From: Nephrocerus scutellatus
Lineage: Eukaryota > Arthropoda > Insecta > Diptera > Pipunculidae
Length of the DNA stretch: 64,000 nt
Direction of reading: 5' to 3'
Assembly: GCA_947095585.1 (NCBI GenBank)
Contig: OX352761.1
Span: 82,315,394 to 82,379,393, forward strand
In this document: positions 33,443 to 44,115 of the stretch, one piece after another
Layout: every line of letters starts with the position of its first letter
Numbering within the stretch: position 1 is the first letter of the stretch
The notes under the pieces: model-generated
The model's input: the letters and a program-made list of their open reading frames with translations, nothing else
What the model was told of the DNA's origin: nothing
Database searches by the model: none
Program-made: the position numbers and the translations under genes

Positions 33443-33709
33443 TTATGTTTTTTTTTTATTTGTTCGTTTATCTCCCACGTGAACTTCGCGTTGAGATCCG
33501 TCGCCGGGCAACTTTTGAAGCATCCTGTCCCAGTTTGCTAGCATTGTATAGTGTTTCAGTTGCGACATTTGGGTAGCCGCTTTATTTTTTTGGAACTCAA
33601 TAAGTTCATTTATGCTATGGGTAAGTGTTGCGGCCGTTTCTATAAGCGGGTCTTCTTCTTCCAAAGATTCTTCCTCCATTTTGCCGAATATTGTTGTGGC
33701 ACAAAACAA
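33443..33709 (-). CDS. Harbinger second ORF, C-terminal part (Myb-like partner)
   Basis: An 88-codon open frame on the minus strand starts at 33709. It has an acidic segment (EEESLEEEDPLIE), a helical region (LTHSINELIEFQKNKAA, QLKHYTMLANWDRMLQKLP) and a basic end. It lies convergent to the transposase inside the Harbinger terminal repeats, where the Myb-like protein is normally encoded. The NWDRMLQKLP end is what I associate with those partners. The DNA-binding N-terminus is not visible, so it is partial. The start codon choice is uncertain. Confidence 0.5.
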   Translation of the reverse strand: MFCATTIFGKMEEESLEEEDPLIETAATLTHSINELIEFQKNKAATQMSQLKHYTMLANWDRMLQKLPGDGSQREVHVGDKRTNKKKT

Positions 33710-34137
33710 AAAAAAAAAAAAAACTTGTCAAATTTTCGCGAGCAATTAATGTTCCGAGGAGATAAATTGTGAAAGAAAATGTGTGTAGAGTTGTAAAAAT
33801 TGTACTAAGAAATCTTCGTTTTCGTTTCGTTTCAGCAGCGTATTAGGCTTAAAAAAACTCCCAAACAAAAGTAATTGACTTAAGCTTCAAATTCTATGCA
33901 TAAGAATTAAAAAAAAAGTTTATAAGTTCTTTCAAGTTGCGTTCTTTAAAATTATTTCCCAGAAACCTAACGTGTACTTACAACAAAATAAACAATAATA
34001 ACAATAAACCAAATCTACAATTGTGCCTATATCATATTCCGATTATCTACCGTTATTTGTTAGGATCACCAAGTTGTCTTACTAAGCTTCAAGTTCATAA
34101 CACAACATATTTGTGTTATCGTAAGTAAGTTATTGAC

Positions 34138-34327
34138 TTTTCACACGACCATAGACAAAAGTGAATTTTCCTACGCTACAACCTGCCCTCGAAAGTAGGC
34201 ATTATCCACAATAGAGTGTTAATATAGAAAATACTATTTTTCTTTACTGCAGTCTCAGCGAATCCCAAAGTAGTTTTGCATTGCGCATGAGAAGTTTAGC
34301 AGAGGAATTGTTTTGGTCGTGTGAAAA
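34138..34327. mobile_element. MITE-like element, 190 bp
   Basis: Terminal inverted repeats TTTTCACACGACCA (34138-34151) and TGGTCGTGTGAAAA (34314-34327) are perfect over 14 bases. The next bases (TAGACAAAAGTGA) match the end of the related element at 51250-51577. Internal sequence is noncoding. Superfamily not determined; no clear target duplication. Confidence 0.6.
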
Positions 34328-36289
34328 ATAGCGTACATTACTCGCTGAAAAGTGCTTATCTTGCTCGTTGTCACACTCGGCTACCGCTTCGTGCTTCAAG
34401 CTTCTAACTCGTACGATAACGTCCCCTTTCCTCGCTCGTTACGTAATACACTTTAAGCATGTGGACATTACTTGGGTTCACTGCTGCTAATAACACATCA
34501 TAAAAATGGTAGGCTGTGACGTCTATACGGCCGCGAGGGTTTTGAGCGCGACAAAGTTTACAAACATTAACTGACAATGCACTGTTTATTTTTTATTTTT
34601 TATTTAATTTCATTTAATTTTTATATATGTACATTTGACTTAAATTAAAGTGTATATCTAGTTTATGTTGTAATAAAATAATTTCGGATTTTAAACCTTT
34701 TAATTCAATTCAATTAGTAATGTAATGTAGAAATTATTAAAGTCAAAGTGAGATGAGCAGAGAACCAACCAACAGAGACTATACTCTCACTATATCATTA
34801 CTGCACATGTTTGTTTCTTTCTGCTCATGGTATGTAACTTGAATTTTATTGACATTTAGTATTGTAGAAATTATTAAAGAAAAGACGAGAAAACATAAAC
34901 GGAAAAAGTATTAAGGTAGCATGGAACTTCTAAATTGTATATGCCTCTTTATATGTAACATAATAGTAGTATGTACTGTTTTTTTTTTGTAATTGATCAC
35001 AGGATTTGGTTGGACGCGAAGTAAAAAGGCGTGAAAAAATGAAAATTTAATGAGTGCTCACGAACTGGTTATTGATGAATGTCTAAAGAGGGTTTTGAGT
35101 GTTTGACAAAAAAAAATTCGTGTGTCTACTACAACTTTCGTTTCCTGCTGATTCATTATCAATGCTCAATAATTTGAATGATGAAAATCATCGCAATGAT
35201 GATTTTATTAACACTTAGTAATGTAGAAATGATTAAAGACATTTTTTTTTCTATACTAAATACAAGTCCTACGACTTTCACCGTAGCTCATCACATACAT
35301 CATCATCACATCACATTATATATAAATTATTTATAAGCGAATTTTAATGTTCATAACCACTAACTGTGAAGTTGCTGCATATTGCATATTACTGCCCAAA
35401 CACAGTAATGCAGCTTTTGGTTTCAACTCATAAAAAATTTGAGTAGTTTTTAATTAAATTAGAAGAGAAAAGTAGTGAGTAGTGCTGCCCATGCTTCTAA
35501 ATGGTATGGTAAGAATGTCGCTTTGAATCAAGCAGGTCAATTATTTCTCATTAAATTTCTTTTGCATTGTTCTCTTATTTCTGTAATTGATCGAATAGTT
35601 ATTTTGAACCGATGCTTAATGCCATGTTGATGTTTGATGGTTGACTCAATGGTCGATGGTAGATTCGTTGTTCAGTGGCAGACATCCAACTTACGATCGA
35701 ACATCAAACCAGCAATCGAACTTCACTCTAGTTACTGTATACATGAGTAAGGATAAGATAAGCCAAAAGAAAAGGAAATAGCAGCAACAGCAACGTCGCT
35801 TGCAACCTTCCCTCTTTTTTTGTAACTTTGTATTTTTTTTCTCTCTCACAAAGCAGTGCATCATTTTATGCAATGTTAATAGAACAAACAGAGCAGAGCA
35901 CCGATAGAACACCATAAACAGAGCCTATACTATCACACGTGCAGTAGATGTTTGCTTCATTCTATTCTATTGGCAGATATTAATATTATAATTTTTTAAT
36001 ACGATTAAATTAAGTCTATAATTAAGCAATACGATTAAATAAAAAAATTTATTAAAGGACTTAAATGAAAAAATTAATAATAATCAATATTGATTAAATT
36101 AAAAGGCGCAATTCGCTTGAGAAATTAATTAGTTCCAGAAATTCCAGTTCCTAATAACCATATCCCAGAATATCCATGGGAACAAGTTTTACAGTCTTAG
36201 TCCAACATACCGAATTTCATGCGAATTACTTGAGAAATTGCTTAGGTCCTGAAATTCATTGATGCTGTTCACGGACACGGAACCAAGGA
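34328..36289. other. A/T-rich noncoding stretch with dispersed internal repeats
   Basis: No gene recognised. Motif GTAATGTAGAAATTATTAAAG recurs in variants near 34726, 34860 and 35218. A CAACAGAGACTATACTCTCA segment near 34770 resembles AACAGAGCCTATACTATCAC near 35917. These suggest an old internal duplication of an unclassified A/T-rich repeat. Confidence 0.45.
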
Positions 36290-36797
36290 ATTCCGATTAG
36301 GTTAATTTCTCGATTAGCTACATAGCGTACTCTTCAGTCCCATCCAACTTGATGACACATGGAAAACTTCCAAGCAGCGGAAGCAGCTGCATGCTGGTTT
36401 TGAGATACTCTGGAGGGTTGGCTTTCCAAAGCGGCTCCAGTTTCTTTTCGTTATGGCTGAAGCTGTGTCCAGTTGTAGCTTAACGTTGCGCCGTTGATCT
36501 TTGGTTTAACAAACATTCGTTGCGCGGCATTGTTGACTTCGCTGACTTGATTGACTTCAAGGCCTACTCTTGAGCATTTTTGTTGGCGTTCTTGACCTGT
36601 CGCTTTATATAATATTTATAACTTTGACAGTGACCAGCTTTATGATTAAAACTCTTGCATTTTTCGGAAGTCTTCGCTTTGTAAGGACAATTGAAAACTC
36701 GGCGCTGGAGGGGTTGCAGCTTTCTTTTGAAAAGGGCTAGTTCTGCCAGATGGTGCGAATCGCTTGGGAAATGGCTTAGTTCCCAAAGTACTGACAT
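36290..36797 (-). pseudogene. Unrecognised coding-like remnant
   Basis: Minus-strand frame 36797-36564 is open for 77 codons and contains CPYKAKTSEKCKSFNHKAGHC, a C-x8-C-x3-H-x4-C-like arrangement (roughly; shown cysteines at its two ends and middle). Further downstream, after one stop, the same frame reads HSFSHNEKKLEPLWKANPPE and LPLLGSFPCVIKLDGTEEYA. Composition is protein-like, unlike the flanks. It could be a gag or DNA-binding fragment of a transposon, but no family is assigned. Confidence 0.3.
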
Positions 36798-36888
36798 TTA
36801 AAAGTGGCTCACTTAAAAGTGTGATATTTAACAGTGATCACAACAGTGGGACATTTAACAGTGATCACAACAGTTGGACATTTAACAT
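36795..36888. repeat. 27-bp tandem repeat
   Basis: ACATTTAACAGTGATCACAA followed by CAGT(T/G)GG occurs about 2.5 times between 36823 and 36885, with a partial diverged copy before it. It lies exactly at the truncated end of the minus-strand LINE. Confidence 0.6.
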
Positions 36889-37785
36889 GGTGCCTCCTAT
36901 GACAAAGTTGTTGGTGTTGCAGAAATCAACAAATCTTTCACCATTGTCATTTCGTTCGCCGAGGCCGTGCTTCCCAATCACATGTTTGAGTCCTTCATTG
37001 TCGTTGCCAACCTTGGCATTCAAGTCCCCCATTACGATGACGATATCTTCGTTCGGCATTGCGTTTAATACAGCGCTTAGTTGATTGTAGAAGTTGTCCT
37101 TTTCATCCTTAGTCGAAGGATTCGTTGGGGCGTAGCACTGTATGATCGTGCCGCGCCGTACTCTAGTTCAAAATCTGGCCGATAAGATCCTATCACTATG
37201 CGGGTGCCAGGAATTTAGGCCTCTGCGTGCTGTTGGCGTTAGCAGCAGACGTACTCCAGATTCACGGGGACTGCCGGAGGGTTTGCCGGAGTAGAGTAGC
37301 ATAGTGTTACGCGTTGGGGATTGGTTCTCTCCCGCGACCCGCGTCGAACCGTCTTACTTCACTTACTCCCAGTATGTCCAAATTAGATCGAAGAAACTTG
37401 GCATTTACTCCTTTACTCCACGAGTCAAAGAGCATCCTCACATTCCAGGAACCAATCTTAGTCCGGGTACAACAGCCAAAAGTCGTCATTATTTGATCAT
37501 TACTTATCCGAGGCGTTTTGTCGGTTTCAGTAGCGGGCATTTTTCGGTACCGCAGGGTGCTAACCCACGTTACCTAGACTAGAAACGCTAGACCGTTCGC
37601 ACTTGCAGTTTTAGTCTACATATATAAGGATTTATACACATAGTTTCCCGGGGACCACCACGAGGAGGTAGAGCAAGCACTACACCACGAACTTGATTGT
37701 TGCGCTACTGGCCCAAACGAAGTTTTGAGCAGTCAGTAGTTTCCCGATCAATCGCAATGCAGATCCCCACATGCTGCACGCGAAT
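36886..37785 (-). pseudogene. LINE 5' fragment: endonuclease N-terminal half
   Basis: On the minus strand it begins at GGGGATCTGCATTGCGATTG (near 37774), the same 5' start as the plus-strand copy at 48277. It has a 230-base 5' untranslated part and MPATETDKTPRISNDQIMTT at 37540. Endonuclease motifs are IGSWNVRML (about 37455) and VIVMGDLNAKVGNDNEG (about 37047-37000). Stops and frameshifts interrupt between them. It stops abruptly after FCNTNNFVIGGTM at the 27-bp repeat. RT is absent. Confidence 0.78.
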
Positions 37786-37789
37786 CATA

Positions 37790-38385
37790 CGCCCTTCCGT
37801 AGATAGGTACTCTGAATACGATGTATGTACGTATAATTAATTATTCCCAAGTTCCTTAGTACAATGAGTTATTTTGGATAATCCTTGAACCTTAAAACGT
37901 CTAAATTTGACCAAAATCTCTATATTTTGTGATTATCAATAAGTTTGATGACAATGGAGACAACATTTCTTATTTTCCTTTAAATTTAAGAACTATTATT
38001 TCATTCTAGGTATTTTTTCACGAAAAAAAGTTTTTGCACTAAAATATCGAGTTCTAGTTTTAATGGATTTTTTGAAAGTTGTACAGATAAAGACCTTATT
38101 TGGAAGCACCTGACTGGACAACACAGTTGTATTCAAGTTCAGCGTGAATAATATAAACCTTTTAAATGTCTGAGGGAGTTTCGCTTGGGTTTTGGAAACA
38201 TTAAGTTATACTATTTCTTGTAATCCATACCTTGTTTTCCTGTCGAGGTCCGAACTTAATGACTTACGTTGTTGTTCAAGTTCCACTTGCGAGTAAGGGT
38301 GCCGCCCAGAAAGTGTTAACTCATATGTAAATCTGATAGTGCTGTCGTCAGCGGTAGGACGATTCGTATAGGAAATCATTAATGA
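37790..38385. other. Noncoding stretch, no feature seen
   Basis: A/T-rich, with TAGGTATTTTTTCACGAAAA near 38008-38027. No recognised element or gene. Confidence 0.4.
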
Positions 38386-38656
38386 AAACAACCCATAAAA
38401 ATCCAAATTTTTTATGTAAATTCTCTAATAACCAAATACTTAATTCAACTATAAGTACTGAAATATAAAAATACGAAGCACTTCAACCTAACAACAAAAC
38501 AACCCCATTCGTAAAGCAAGCAGCGCTGCCCACAGCATACAACGGACACAGAACACAGTCATGATAGTAATATTTGGTGTTGGTAAAAATTTTTTAAGGG
38601 AGCCCCCGACCACGCGGCCCACGAGCAAGCGAAGTTAATATAGAGAATTTAAAAAT
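38386..38656 (+). repeat. CACATGTG minisatellite element, deletion copy
   Basis: Both family ends are present (ACAACCCATAAAAATCCAAA, TATGTAAATTCTCTAATAAC; GCGGCCCACGAGCAAGCGAA, GTTAATATAGAGAATTTAAA). The interior is reduced to about 180 bases with no intact monomer and resembles the interior of copy 2 (AACAACAAAACAACCCCATT). Confidence 0.7.
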
Positions 38657-38659
38657 TAT

Positions 38660-39185
38660 GTGCAATCCACTAAACGCGGCATCATAATTTCCCGTTATTT
38701 CTTTCCGTCTACGCGTTCTAACATTTCCGCCCCAATAATGCTGACTTCATCGACGAGTATCATCTTGACGTACTTGAATAAAGATCTATATAAACCCTTG
38801 ACCTTGTCCAATAATGGCATTTAGAAACTCGAAAGGGTTATTTTAAACGCAGTATGAACAGTCGTGCCTTCTATAGTAACCGTGGCTTTCCCTGTGGATG
38901 CATATGCAAGATAGGAATTACAATAAACATCTGTATCTGTGAATCGATTACAAATGTCCATGATGAGTTTGATGAGAAAAGTCTTCGTACATCCAGCAGG
39001 ACCAGTCAAGAACAGTTGTAACGGGTGTAGGTTTTTTGATGTTAATAACCATATAATATGTTGTACCAATTGCTTTGCGTTTTCCTTTCTCATAAGATAA
39101 ATTCTGGAGTCTCCATCAAGTTGTCTTTCTTCTTCCTTCGTTTTGTAGGCTTGTTGATTTGCATTAGCGTTTTGAACTTTCGATT
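38660..39185 (-). pseudogene. Helitron/PIF1-like helicase fragment
   Basis: Minus-strand frame with NANANQQAYKTKEEER (near 39160), then an open part 39093-38821. That part holds the Walker A motif LFLTGPAGCTKTFLIKLIM, in which the usual GKT appears as CTKT, and YASTGKATVTIEGTTVHTAF. After one stop comes the Walker B region MILVDEVSIIGAEML (about 38775-38731). These are SF1B helicase motifs of Helitron RepHel proteins. The fragment covers only the first motifs and abuts the minisatellite. Inactive. Confidence 0.78.
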
Positions 39186-39227
39186 GAATTCAAACTGAGT
39201 GTTTGTATTTCTAATTTTAGGGTGTCA

Positions 39228-39440
39228 CAAATTACGTTATCGCTAGCCGAGCGCTAACCAATTGTTTTAAAACAAGTCTCATAAAATTCTGACTAGTAGA
39301 AGCCGATGTATATAATATATTATATATATTATTATTATTATTTTTAATTTTTTTAACGCTTCACACGCCACGCGCCACACGCCACACATCACAAATTACA
39401 TCATCGTAAGGCGAGCGCTAACCAATTGTTTTAAAAACAT
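39228..39440. repeat. Direct repeat pair around an A/T and CACGCC-rich spacer
   Basis: TCACAAATTACGTTATCGCT plus GAGCGCTAACCAATTGTTTT (39228-39276) is repeated with changes at 39389-39438. Between them lie (TAT)n-like sequence and CACACGCCACGCGCCACACG. Possibly the tail of the Helitron fragment or a separate repeat. Confidence 0.5.
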
Positions 39441-39474
39441 TCCAGCAATTTTCATTTATTTAATAGCAGTTCTA

Positions 39475-40663
39475 ACGGGTGTTTTTTTAAGAGGTTGCCG
39501 ATTTTTTTTTTGAATAAAACACATATAAAATTATGAAATGACCAAAATTTTTTTTTATTTGGTAGATAATTTTTTGGCATTTAACATTTAAACACAATTT
39601 CTGGCATATGGCTACCACGACTATTTTTCACAAATGTCATTCTGGAGGTCCAATTTTCCAGCACAAGTAATCGAGTGGCGTCAAATCGCACGAACGCGGA
39701 GGCCAATTCACCGGACCATTTCTCGAAATAATGTTGTCGTTGAAAGTTTCTTTCAATAAGTCGATTGTTTCACGTGCTGTATGGCAAGTGGCACCATCTT
39801 GTTGAAACCACATTTCATCCATATCCATATCTTCAAGATTTGACAACAAAAACTCATTTAACATGGTTCTGTATCGATTTCCATTCACGGTAACGCGTCG
39901 TCCTTCCTCATTTTTAAAGAAATATGGACCGATGATCCCACCAGCCCATAGACCGCACCAAACAGTACATTTATCAGGATGCATTGGTAATTCTTGAACG
40001 GCGTGTGGATTATCTTTGCTCCAAATGCGACAATTTTGTTTGTTGACGTATCCATTTAACAAAAAATGCGCCTCATCACTGAAGAGAATTTTACGGTAAA
40101 AAAATGGATCTTCGTTCAATTGATTTAACGACCAATCACTGAATTCACGGCGCAAACGATGGTCGTGTGGCTTTAATTCTTGCACCAATTGAATTTTGTA
40201 TGGCACCAAACCCAAATCTTTACGTAAAATTTTCCATAAAGTCGATGGACAAAGTCCAATTTGCTGAGCACGACGACGAATCGATAAATTGTCGTTTTCT
40301 TCGACACTGGCCTCAACGACAGCAATATTTTCTTCTGTACGAACTCTTCTCATTCTTGTCGGTGGCTTGGCATCCAAAAGAGTGAATGTAGACCGAAATT
40401 TGGTAATTACGTTCTTTATGGTGGTCTCTGACGGACGATTATGTGCACCATAAAATTCACGAAGTGCTCTATAAACATTTTTAATTGAACACTGATTTTG
40501 AAAATAAATTTCCACGATTTGAAAACGTTGTTCTGGAGTTAACCTATTCATAATGATTTGCCAAACAATACTGAGTAGAAATGCCACTTTGAGCTGTCAA
40601 AACAACTGTCATAAAATAAAACGACATCTATCGGAAAAACAAACCTCCTAAAAAAACACCCTT
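39475..40663 (-). mobile_element. Tc1/mariner element, DD41D (rosa-like)
   Basis: Ends ACGGGTGTTTTTTT (39475-39488) and AAAAAAACACCCTT (40650-40663) are inverted and flanked by TA (39473-39474, 40664-40665). Length is 1189 bp. Carries one long minus-strand transposase ORF. A deletion derivative with the same ends lies at 47447-47716. Confidence 0.88.
39637..40551 (-). CDS. rosa-like DD41D transposase, C-terminally truncated
   Basis: Open for 304 codons from MNRLTPEQRFQIVEIYF at 40551; an upstream in-frame ATG at 40587 is less likely, as the motif start matches the family. Two N-terminal helix-turn-helix regions are suggested by SIKNVYRALREFYG and NLSIRRRAQQIGLCPSTLW. Catalytic D residues lie in KILFSDEAHF, WFQQDGATCHTAR and CDLTPLDYLCW. 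Counting gives 41 residues between second and third D. The protein stops at KIGPPE shortly after the third D, some tens of residues before the usual C-terminus, apparently through a deletion near 39640. It is the least damaged transposase in the window, but probably not functional. Confidence 0.85.
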   Translation of the reverse strand: MNRLTPEQRFQIVEIYFQNQCSIKNVYRALREFYGAHNRPSETTIKNVITKFRSTFTLLDAKPPTRMRRVRTEENIAVVEASVEENDNLSIRRRAQQIGLCPSTLWKILRKDLGLVPYKIQLVQELKPHDHRLRREFSDWSLNQLNEDPFFYRKILFSDEAHFLLNGYVNKQNCRIWSKDNPHAVQELPMHPDKCTVWCGLWAGGIIGPYFFKNEEGRRVTVNGNRYRTMLNEFLLSNLEDMDMDEMWFQQDGATCHTARETIDLLKETFNDNIISRNGPVNWPPRSCDLTPLDYLCWKIGPPE

Positions 40664-40819
40664 TAGTTGCTTCAGACCTCCACCTATTTTATTTTCTACC
40701 TTTTAGGGGGTTAGTTATGCTTCAATAAAAGCATTTTTTTTAAAAAAATATTTTTTTTATATAATTTTATTTTATACCCTTTAATGAAATATGTGTATAA
40801 AATTTGAAATTTATTAAGA

Positions 40820-41625
40820 TGGGGTGGTAATATGGAGACCCAGAAGGCCGCCAAATTACCCAAAAAGACCCTCAAAAGACTCCCAAAAGAAACCAAATGG
40901 ACCCTCTAAAAACCGCTCAAGACCACCAGAGACCCCCTTAAGGTAACCCGGATGACCGACCTCAAGACCCCATTAAGAACACTCAAGATCCCACCAAGGA
41001 CCCTATTAAAACGCTCAAAACCTCCCTCAAGACCCCTCAAAGCCTCCTTAAGACCAATTAAAGACCCTTCCAAAACTCACTCAAGACCCCTAACAAAACT
41101 TTCTCCAGACCCCCTCAAGACCCCTGAATACTACCCAAAGACTACCTCAAAACCACCTCTAGGCCACCTTCAAGACCCCATCAAGACCACCTTAAGATCT
41201 CTAAAAACCCCTCTCAAGAATCCGTCAATATTACCTCCAGACTCCCACAAACCCTCTCACGACCCCACCCAAGACTCTCCCAATTCTCTCAAGACCCCCT
41301 CAAACCTCACTAAAGACCCCCGTCAAGACCATCTCAAGACCCACTTAAGACCATCTGAAAGACCACCTTAAGGTTTCCTTAAGATCACCTTAAGATCGTC
41401 CTCAGAACCCTCTCATAAAGCTCCCAAGACATCACTCAAAACCCCGTTAACATCACCTTGAGACTCCCTAAGACCACCTTTAGCCTCCCTCAAGACCACC
41501 TCAAGACTTCACCAAGACCCTCTCGAGACGCTTTGAAGATCACACATAGACTAGTTACAAAACCCCCATAGAAACCCCCTTCAAATCTCTTAAAACCCCA
41601 CTCAAGACCAGGATTTTTTGCATCA
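40820..41625 (+). repeat. CTCAAGACC degenerate satellite, left block
   Basis: Short degenerate monomers of 10-12 bases (CTCAAGACCCC, CTTAAGACCAC and variants), strongly purine/pyrimidine ordered. A 139-codon ORF across 40952-41371 is a repeat shadow of period-related codons. The block is entered from a piece of minisatellite-like sequence (ATGTGTATAAAATTTGAAAT, 40789-40808). Confidence 0.8.
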
Positions 41626-41626
41626 A

Positions 41627-42390
41627 ACCGTGCGCGAAATGGAGGTAGATGTTGCGACTATCAGCGAACCATACAGAAACATCGATGAATGCATATTCGC
41701 AACCGGCGCTACTGGTAGCGCTGTGGTAAGCATTGTTTACAAGAAAGGGAAATTAATTTGGAATCAGGTTTTATAAGAGCGAAGGTCGACGGCATTCACA
41801 TATATAGCTGTTATGCAAAACCAAGTTTTTTTTATAATTCGCGCACGCTTAAAGAGGTTCGCACCCTTATAGTGCTCGGCTATATGCTTGGCACAACGTG
41901 GGCGTTAAGGAAGAGGAGGAGAAAAGAGTAGATGTCTATGGGTCTGTGTAGGCCCTTCATTATGAAATATAATGTACGATGGTATATTTAGGCTCCAAAT
42001 ACCTATAGAGGAAGAGATTGTCGGTTTTGCAGATGACATCGCAGTCGTCTTTGGGGCAAAACACAATTAGGAGATAACCGCAATATATAATGCAACAATT
42101 AGGACTATCCGGGATTGGCTGACGTCACTCGGATTACAGTTAGCAGAACATAAAACAAAGCTCTACTAATATCCAGTAGGAAAATAAGAGAGACAATAAC
42201 CTTCGAAGTTGGTAATTGTTCAATTATATCCAAGCCGTCAATTAGAAACCTGGGAATGGTAATTGATGTGAAACTCTATCAGTGGAATGTCTTCCAGAAT
42301 AATGCCTACGCCTACGGTGTCTCGAGCGTGAGAGAAGGAATGAAAAACATGCACATGTGATCGTCTTTTTGAAGTTTTCCAACCTCCTGC
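41627..42390 (+). pseudogene. R1/Jockey-like LINE fragment: endonuclease and RT pieces
   Basis: The first piece shows an AP-endonuclease N-terminus (QTVREMEVDVATISEPYRN, 41642-41698, and RAKVDGIHIYSCYAKPS). After a deletion comes an RT piece with FADDIAVVFGA (about 42030), the YADD-type active site, then WLTSLGLQLAEHKTKL. Stops and frameshifts are present. It lies inside the CTCAAGACC satellite, which continues on both sides. Confidence 0.72.
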
Positions 42391-42394
42391 ATAA

Positions 42395-43845
42395 AAAAAA
42401 ACTCAAGACCACCCAAAGACCCTGAAGACCCTCACCAAACTACCTCAAAAACCCCAAAGAGCACCTCAATACCCATACAAGACTTCACATATACTTCCAT
42501 CAAGACCACCTCAAGACCTCCACGATCACCCTTAAGACCCCATTAAGGGTGACCCCCCTAAAACCCCCTTAAGATTCCCTTAAAACCCCCTCAAAACACT
42601 CTCAAGATCCCACTTTAGACCACCTAAAGACCCCTTCAAGACTGCACTCACGACCCTCTCAAAATCCCATCAAGATCCCCTCAAGACCACCCCCTAAAAA
42701 CCTTCTTAAGAACCTCTCAGGACTCCACTTACGACCCTCTCAAAATCCCCTTAATATCCCCTCAATACCCCGTTAAGACCACATTACTATCCCCATCAAT
42801 ACTCCCTCAAGACCCACTAGAACCCCCCTTAAGATTCCTTTAAGACCCCTCAAACCACTCACAAGACCACCTAAATACCCCCTCAAGACACCACTCACAA
42901 CCCTCTCAATATCCCCTCAAGACCACCTCAAACCCGCTCACGATTCCGCTCACGACCCTCTCAAAATCCCCTAAAGATCCCTTAAAGACCACATAAAGAC
43001 CCCCTCATGACCCCAATAAGGATCCTCACAAAACGCCTTCGAAACCCCCTCAAGATTACGTAAAGACTCCCACAAAATCCCCAAGACTCCTCTCAAAAAC
43101 CTAAGAACCCCTCATGACCCCTTTCAAAACTCTTTCCAGACCCTCACCGAGATTCTCTTAAAAACCCTCCTAAAACCCTGCTCAAGGCCCTTTAATACCT
43201 CTCAAGTCCCCTTTTAAACTCCCTCAAGATTCTCTTAAGACCCCCACAAAACCCTCTTAAGACCCTGCTCAAGACCCTCTCAAACCGTTAAAACTCCACT
43301 CAAAATTTAATTAAGACTCCCACAAAACCCTCGTCAAGACCCTCTAAAAGCCCCATCTAGACCACCGAAAGAATATCTCAAGACTCCCGTAAACCGCCCT
43401 CCAGACCCCCCTCAAGACCACCCTCAAGACCCATCTCAAGACCTCCTCAATAACTTCTTAGGACTCCCTTAATATCCTCTGAGGATCCAGTCAAAACTCT
43501 CTCGAGACTCACTACTACATTACGAACCTCTTCAGGACCCCACTCTAGACCCTCTCAAACACCCACAAAACCCTCTAAAGATCATCTAAATCATCTCCTC
43601 TAACCGCTTTCAAAAACCCCTCCAAGACCACCTCAAGAACACCTCAAGACCACCCTCAAGATCCCCTCAATTAACCCATTTAATAACCCCTTAACATCAT
43701 CTCAACACGCCCTCAAAACTACCTCAAAAGCCCATCAACATCCCACTTAAAACCCTCTTTAAACCCTCTCAAGACCCCCTCCAGACCAACCTGAAGGCAC
43801 CATCATGACTCACCTCAGGACCCACGCGTACGATACTTACTCACA
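42395..43845 (+). repeat. CTCAAGACC degenerate satellite, right block
   Basis: Same 10-12 base monomers as the left block, with AAACCCCCTTAAGATTCCCT-like variants. No ORF of interest. It ends near GACCCACGCGTACGATACTT. Confidence 0.8.
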
Positions 43846-43930
43846 GATTTTTAATGAAAAAACCGTGAGAGAATGACAAATAAACCGACACACAGCCCGG
43901 GCACGTTAATAAAGAAGCATTTAAAAAGAG
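43846..43930 (+). repeat. 3' end of a CACATGTG minisatellite element
   Basis: GAATGACAAATAAACCGACA and CACAGCCCGGGCACGTTAAT followed by AAAGAAGCATTT resemble the family 3' signature (GACCGAC, GCCACGGGCA, GTTAATATAGAGAATTT). With the minisatellite-like start near 40780, the CTCAAGACC satellite may have expanded inside one such element. Confidence 0.45.
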
Positions 43931-44115
43931 TTAATTCAACAAATTGACAAATTGGATCAGAAAGAATTGAATTCTAAGCTCTGTGATAAGATTGATAAGC
44001 AAAGCAAAAGCCTTGATCAGAAAAATCTAGAATTGAGCTCCAAACTAAATCTTAAGTTTAATGAACAGAATAAACAGATAAATCCCAAATTCGATCAACA
44101 AAATCAAAAATTGAT
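43931..44115 (+). pseudogene. gag: Coiled-coil gag N-terminal fragment (element C family)
   Basis: An open stretch of heptad-like, Q/K/L-rich sequence (QQIDKLDQKELNSKL, QKNLELSSKLNLKFNEQ, FDQQNQKL) ends in a TAG near 44130. It closely resembles the gag start of element C at 52830-52960 (NLELSSKL) and 53160-53470. No other part of that element is present here. Confidence 0.5.

Larger units (their letters stand above)
31017..33849 (+). mobile_element. PIF/Harbinger DNA transposon, interrupted
   Basis: Left end AGCCTAGAACGCTGCTGAAG (31017-31036) and right end, reverse complemented, AGCCTAATACGCTGCTGAAA form terminal inverted repeats of about 30 bp. TAA flanks both ends (31014-31016, 33850-33852), the 3-bp target duplication expected for Harbinger. 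Inside are a plus-strand DDE transposase and a convergent minus-strand second gene remnant. A complete mariner element (31242-32520) is inserted in the transposase. Confidence 0.88.

Noticed and set aside
40952..41371. 139-codon ORF rich in P, K and T
   Set aside because: Direct translation of the CTCAAGACC satellite; stop codons are rare in that repeat by composition.
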